From the NCBI GenBank assembly GCA_903828595.1, contig CAIKMS010000008.1, forward strand, positions 62,001 to 126,000: a DNA stretch of 64,000 nt, given 5' to 3'. Positions 60,562 through 64,000 of the stretch are shown here, one piece after another (positions within the stretch are counted from its first letter, which is position 1; each line of letters starts with the position of its first letter). A program made the translations under genes and the position numbers. The notes under the pieces are model-generated. The model was not told the origin of the DNA. It saw nothing but the letters and a program-made list of their open reading frames with translations, and did not search any database. This stretch comes from an uncultured Pseudomonadota bacterium. Lineage in GTDB: Bacteria; Pseudomonadota; Gammaproteobacteria; Steroidobacterales; Steroidobacteraceae.

Positions 60562-62118
60562 TTAGGCTTCGCTAGCCTGTTCTTGAATGAGTCTTTTTAT
60601 TTGACCAGAGGGCAGATGCAGGCGATAGCTGATTTCCGGAATCAGATCGTCATCGTGATGCACGGCGGCGATAATTTGCGTCTCGCAGCGGATGATGTCA
60701 CGCAGCAACCCTTTAACCTGCTGGCGCGTGGCGGTATCCAGACCGGTCAGCGGCTCATCAAGTAATAAAGCTTCGGGCAGCCGGATCAGCACCCGGGCGA
60801 GTAGGGCCAGGCGCATCTGCCCGTAGGACACCTCGCGGGGATTGCGGTGACTCAGATGCCATAGGCCTACACGACGCAGGGATGATCGTGCCTGACGAAT
60901 CTGCAGGGGTGTGGGCTTAGCATCCAGACGTCGCAGGGTTGGAATTCCGGTCAGGACCACTTCTAGCAGCGTGGAATAAGTCTGCGCCTTAATATGCTCG
61001 TCCGGACCTAAATACTGCACGCGTTGCTGCCAATCCTCCAGTCGATCTGTCTTTTGATGACCGCGGCGTTGGAAATGTCCATCCGCGGCTACAGGAAGCC
61101 TGCCGTGTAGCGCCTGCAATAAAGTTGTTTTTCCGGCGCCATTAGCGCCAATAATGGCCCAGCTCTGTCCATGAGCTACGGTCCAATTCAAGCGTCTGAT
61201 GACCGGTTGGTAGTCGCGATAGATGCTGGCGTTGATCAGCTTAATCAAGGCGTCCTTTGGTTTTGTAGGCTGTGCTTTAGGAGATATCTGCGCCGGTAGC
61301 AAGTCCGTAAGGATTTCATGCGCGTATGCATCAGCACCCGGGTCGATGTGGGTAGACCAGGGCTTTGGAAGTTGTTCGCGAGGTCCATGGTATTGAAGCT
61401 GCCCGCGACTTATGGCTAACGCGTCGGTCAAAGCCGGGTGCGCATCGGTATCCCGATGGGCGGCACAGACGATCGTGATCGGGGTTTGACACAGCTGATC
61501 GAAAACGCGATTCAGCTGCTGTCGGTGGGCACTATCCAGACCGTTGTACACCTCGTCCAACAAGAGTACGGCAGGGTTCGCGGCCAGCGCCCGGGCAAGT
61601 AAGACCAGACGGCGCTGACCGTAGGATAGACACAGAAATGGTCGGTCTTTAAGCGCCCAGGCACCCACTTGCTTTAAACACTGTTCCGTCGTGGTGAGTT
61701 CACCAGCGCTCAAAGCCCCAAGAGGTGCATCGAGGTTTTTACATCCCGTACCCACCACGGTCTGCGTGGAAAAATTCCATTGATAACGTTCGTAGCGGTC
61801 TTGGCGCTCGGGGCTGACCAGTTGTAGGCGGGGTTTTGCCTCACGCAGCACTATCGGCACATTCGGCGAGCTGAAGTATTGTCGAGCCGTCTTTGCGTGT
61901 GGGCTGGGCCAGATTTCGCCGACTAACAGCTTCAGCAGTTGTGATTTACCCGCACCGTTAGCGCCTACCAGCAGCGTTTTGCTACCGCTAGCGAGGTTCA
62001 ACGTCAGGCGCTTAAGCACCGTTACCTCACCGAGCTTAACGGACACATCAGTAAGGCTGACACCAAAGCCTGTTACCGGTTCACCCAGCGCAAGGTTCCT
62101 TGATTTTGCGGCTTTCAT
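60562..62118 (-). CDS. ModF/PhrA-like tandem ABC ATPase
   Basis: 518 residues, two ABC domains without membrane part. Domain 1: Walker A GANGAGKS, signature LSYGQRRLVLL, Walker B VLLLDEVYNGLD. Domain 2: Walker A GANGAGKT, signature VSYGQMRLALL, Walker B LLLDEPLTGLD. The SYGQ signature and tandem layout match the ModF/PhrA branch, linked by name to molybdate uptake but with an unproven role. No mod genes are near. ATG at 62118 gives a normal N-terminus; TTG at 62169 would add 17 residues. Divergent from chrA. Confidence 0.82.
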   Translation of the reverse strand: MKAAKSRNLALGEPVTGFGVSLTDVSVKLGEVTVLKRLTLNLASGSKTLLVGANGAGKSQLLKLLVGEIWPSPHAKTARQYFSSPNVPIVLREAKPRLQLVSPERQDRYERYQWNFSTQTVVGTGCKNLDAPLGALSAGELTTTEQCLKQVGAWALKDRPFLCLSYGQRRLVLLARALAANPAVLLLDEVYNGLDSAHRQQLNRVFDQLCQTPITIVCAAHRDTDAHPALTDALAISRGQLQYHGPREQLPKPWSTHIDPGADAYAHEILTDLLPAQISPKAQPTKPKDALIKLINASIYRDYQPVIRRLNWTVAHGQSWAIIGANGAGKTTLLQALHGRLPVAADGHFQRRGHQKTDRLEDWQQRVQYLGPDEHIKAQTYSTLLEVVLTGIPTLRRLDAKPTPLQIRQARSSLRRVGLWHLSHRNPREVSYGQMRLALLARVLIRLPEALLLDEPLTGLDTATRQQVKGLLRDIIRCETQIIAAVHHDDDLIPEISYRLHLPSGQIKRLIQEQASEA

Positions 62119-62360
62119 TGGCAAAGTGTGAGGTCTGGTGTTTCTAGAAATTATTACTGTCGTGATCAAGCATCAGCAGGCAACAAGTGTCTTAACGAAG
62201 CTCTTAGGACTTTTTAAAATTGCGAGTAGTTCATGAGTTTTCCTCGCTAGACTAGGGAATCTTTGCAGGTCAGGCAACGGGTTAGATGAGCATGAATGAA
62301 GCTAACCGTCGTTGCGTTACAAGGTCTGGATAGTAAATGCCATGGCAGGCCGTATAGCTG

Positions 62361-63587
62361 ATGACATCTGATACGTTAAGCGTTGTTCGTAAGCCCCCTG
62401 GTGAATCCCTGTGGGCCGTCTTTGGCGTCTTTCTGCGCTTGGGACTGACTTCTTTTGGTGGGCCGGTCGCGCATCTGGGCTATTTTCGAGAGACCTTTGT
62501 GCGTCGCCGTAGGTGGTTGGATGAAGCGGCCTTTGCTGAGATCGTAGCGCTGTGTCAGTTCCTGCCGGGTCCGGCCAGTAGTCAGGTTGGTTTTGCTCTG
62601 GGGTTACTCAGAGCCGGATTGGGTGGTGCTCTGGCCGCCTGGCTGGGATTTACCTTGCCCTCAGCGATCATGTTGATCCTGTTTGCCCATAGTGCTCATT
62701 TCATCGGTGGGGCTGCTGGTATGGCCCTGCTGCACGGGCTTAAGCTCACAGCGGTCGCGGTGGTCGCACACGCGGTCATAGGCATGGCGCGTACCTTGTG
62801 TACGGATCGCCCGCGTCAGCTCATCGCGATCTTAAGTCTGGTGTTGATGGCCTTCATTGGTTTTGGCGCTCAGGTGTGGTGGGCTATTGGCGCTGGCGGT
62901 TTGGCCGGTTATTGGGCACGTCTTACCGGCGCTGCGCAGAATCAGCGGCCCCTCACGATGCCAATTTCAAAGCCCATGGGCGTCGGATCCTTAGTGCTCT
63001 TTGTGTTCTTGCTAATCGGGTTGCCGATTCTTGGTGCACACAGCTCGTCACGTGATCTGGCCATAGGGAATGCGTTTTATCACTGCGGCGCGCTCGTCTT
63101 TGGCGGTGGTCATGTGGTCTTGCCGTTACTGCGTGAGGCCTTTGTAGGCAGTCAGTGGGTGACCGATAACGCTTTTCTTGCCGGTTACGGGGCAGCGCAA
63201 GCGGTACCTGGGCCGTTGTTTACCTTTGCGGCTTACTTAGGGGCACTAACCAGCCCGGCCGGGTACGGGCTTTGGGGTGCCGTGTTGGGTTTGGTGGGGA
63301 TTTTTTTACCTGGCTTTCTGCTTTTGATCGGCGCTCTGTATTTTTGGGCCCGACTGGGTGCTCAAGCCGGTGTGCGCTCGCTGGTGGCCGGGGTAAATGC
63401 GGCTGTGGTTGGCGTACTCGCCTATGCGTTGTACAACCCGGTCTTTTTGAGCTCGGTGCAAACGATCAGCGACGGCGTATTGGTCTTACTGGGCTTGCTG
63501 GCTTTGCAAGTGTGGCGACTGTCAGCCGCGGTGGTGGTGGTGTTCACGGTGCTCATCTGCATCGCCCGGGCGCTAGCCGCGGCTTAA
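62361..63587 (+). CDS. chrA: Chromate transporter ChrA
   Basis: 408 residues, long-chain CHR type with two homologous halves of about six helices. First half: RLGLTSFGGPVAHLGYFRET and the QFLPGPASSQVGFALG signature. Second half: CGALVFGGGHVVLPLLREAF and GAAQAVPGPLFTFAAYLGAL. ChrA exports chromate with proton exchange; sulfate-like anions have been suggested for some members. No chrB/chrR nearby. ATG at 62361 chosen as the only good start; its ribosome site is poor. Confidence 0.92.
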   Translation: MTSDTLSVVRKPPGESLWAVFGVFLRLGLTSFGGPVAHLGYFRETFVRRRRWLDEAAFAEIVALCQFLPGPASSQVGFALGLLRAGLGGALAAWLGFTLPSAIMLILFAHSAHFIGGAAGMALLHGLKLTAVAVVAHAVIGMARTLCTDRPRQLIAILSLVLMAFIGFGAQVWWAIGAGGLAGYWARLTGAAQNQRPLTMPISKPMGVGSLVLFVFLLIGLPILGAHSSSRDLAIGNAFYHCGALVFGGGHVVLPLLREAFVGSQWVTDNAFLAGYGAAQAVPGPLFTFAAYLGALTSPAGYGLWGAVLGLVGIFLPGFLLLIGALYFWARLGAQAGVRSLVAGVNAAVVGVLAYALYNPVFLSSVQTISDGVLVLLGLLALQVWRLSAAVVVVFTVLICIARALAAA

Positions 63588-63615
63588 CGCGACCTGACAT
63601 TGGCGAGGCGGCGGT

Positions 63616-64000
63616 TTAGCTTGGCGACAGACGCGCTTTGAGCCAGTGGGCAATATCGTGGATTTCTTTAAGGCATAACTCATGTGCCATGGGATAACTT
63701 TCCCACTCCACTTGATAGCCATGCTCTTCTAGCCACTCGCAAGCGTCCTTACCGAGATCTTGGGTGACCATCTCATCGTGATCGCCGTGGCCCATAAAAA
63801 TCGAAAGCCCTTTATTGGCGACGGTTAATCGGCTTTCCAAAGGATCTGCTAACGGCAAGTAGGTGGACGTGACGACCACGCCTGCCAAGGGCCAGGGCGA
63901 GCTCAGTGCCGCATGCAAGGCCACGGCACCGCCTTGGGAAAAGCCGGCAATAACGATGCGCTGACTTTGAATTCCTGTATCCACCTGAGCCTGAATCAGC
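63616..64000 (-). CDS. Alpha/beta-hydrolase carboxylesterase, C-terminal part
   Basis: About 128 residues visible; the N-terminus lies beyond the window. IVIAGFSQGGAVALHAAL holds the nucleophile Ser (GFSQGG), GHGDHDEMV the acidic residue and YPMAHELC the catalytic His, all spaced as in the phospholipase/carboxylesterase (EstB, YpfH) family. These cytoplasmic enzymes hydrolyse short acyl esters; the natural substrate is unclear. The gene is convergent with chrA (28 bp gap). Confidence 0.9.
   Translation of the reverse strand, partial: LIQAQVDTGIQSQRIVIAGFSQGGAVALHAALSSPWPLAGVVVTSTYLPLADPLESRLTVANKGLSIFMGHGDHDEMVTQDLGKDACEWLEEHGYQVEWESYPMAHELCLKEIHDIAHWLKARLSPS

Overview
The window looks like a chromosomal segment of a gammaproteobacterium, probably near Xanthomonadales, Nevskiales or Steroidobacterales; I cannot name the genus. 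The evidence is TamA/TamB, ExbB/ExbD/AgmX-type genes, PEP carboxylase, a malonyl-CoA synthetase, a PEP-CTERM protein, dense operons with ATGA/GTGA overlaps and fairly GC-rich coding sequence. I found no tRNA, rRNA, CRISPR array or prophage.

Positions 1-6.6 kb are a scarred accessory region. A sulfotransferase runs off the left edge. An acyltransferase carries an internal stop. A decayed IS5-type element interrupts what was one continuous reading frame joining these two. Then come a SYLF-domain protein, ApbE, a SAM methyltransferase followed by a leftover tail of a second apbE, a PEP-CTERM protein and the C-terminal half of a VapC toxin. From 6.6 to 14.4 kb there are an ABC exporter, a fatty-acid desaturase, a frameshifted DUF4143 ATPase with a perfect 18-bp inverted repeat upstream, and a divergent malonyl-CoA synthetase / MFS transporter pair.

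Positions 14.6-27.8 kb hold the most striking locus: two divergent operons. The left one encodes an HzsA-related (hydrazine synthase alpha-like) lipoprotein with two CxxCH haem sites, an SH3/beta-barrel protein, a second outer-membrane protein, a TlpA-like thioredoxin, a DUF4266 lipoprotein ending in CGCN and a DUF3570 protein. The right one encodes a mono-haem DUF1592-like protein, a di-haem LamG lipoprotein, a Tat-exported DUF1501 protein and an N2227-like methyltransferase. These look like parts of one cell-surface redox or modification system of unknown function.

Positions 27.9-46 kb are envelope machinery: an SH3/proline-rich secreted protein, an exported amidohydrolase, TamA-TamB, a thioredoxin, and an eight-gene operon of two large TPR proteins, two small exported proteins, ExbB, two ExbD and an AgmX/TonB-like protein. 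That operon looks like a proton-motive-force driven, Tol/gliding-type envelope machine. Positions 46-64 kb are mostly metabolic or housekeeping: a large lipoprotein, a fasciclin protein, Xaa-Pro aminopeptidase, an EamA transporter, a divergent PEP carboxylase, DUF2231, LOG, GNAT, a polysaccharide deacetylase, a second amidohydrolase, a ModF-like double ATPase, ChrA and a partial carboxylesterase.
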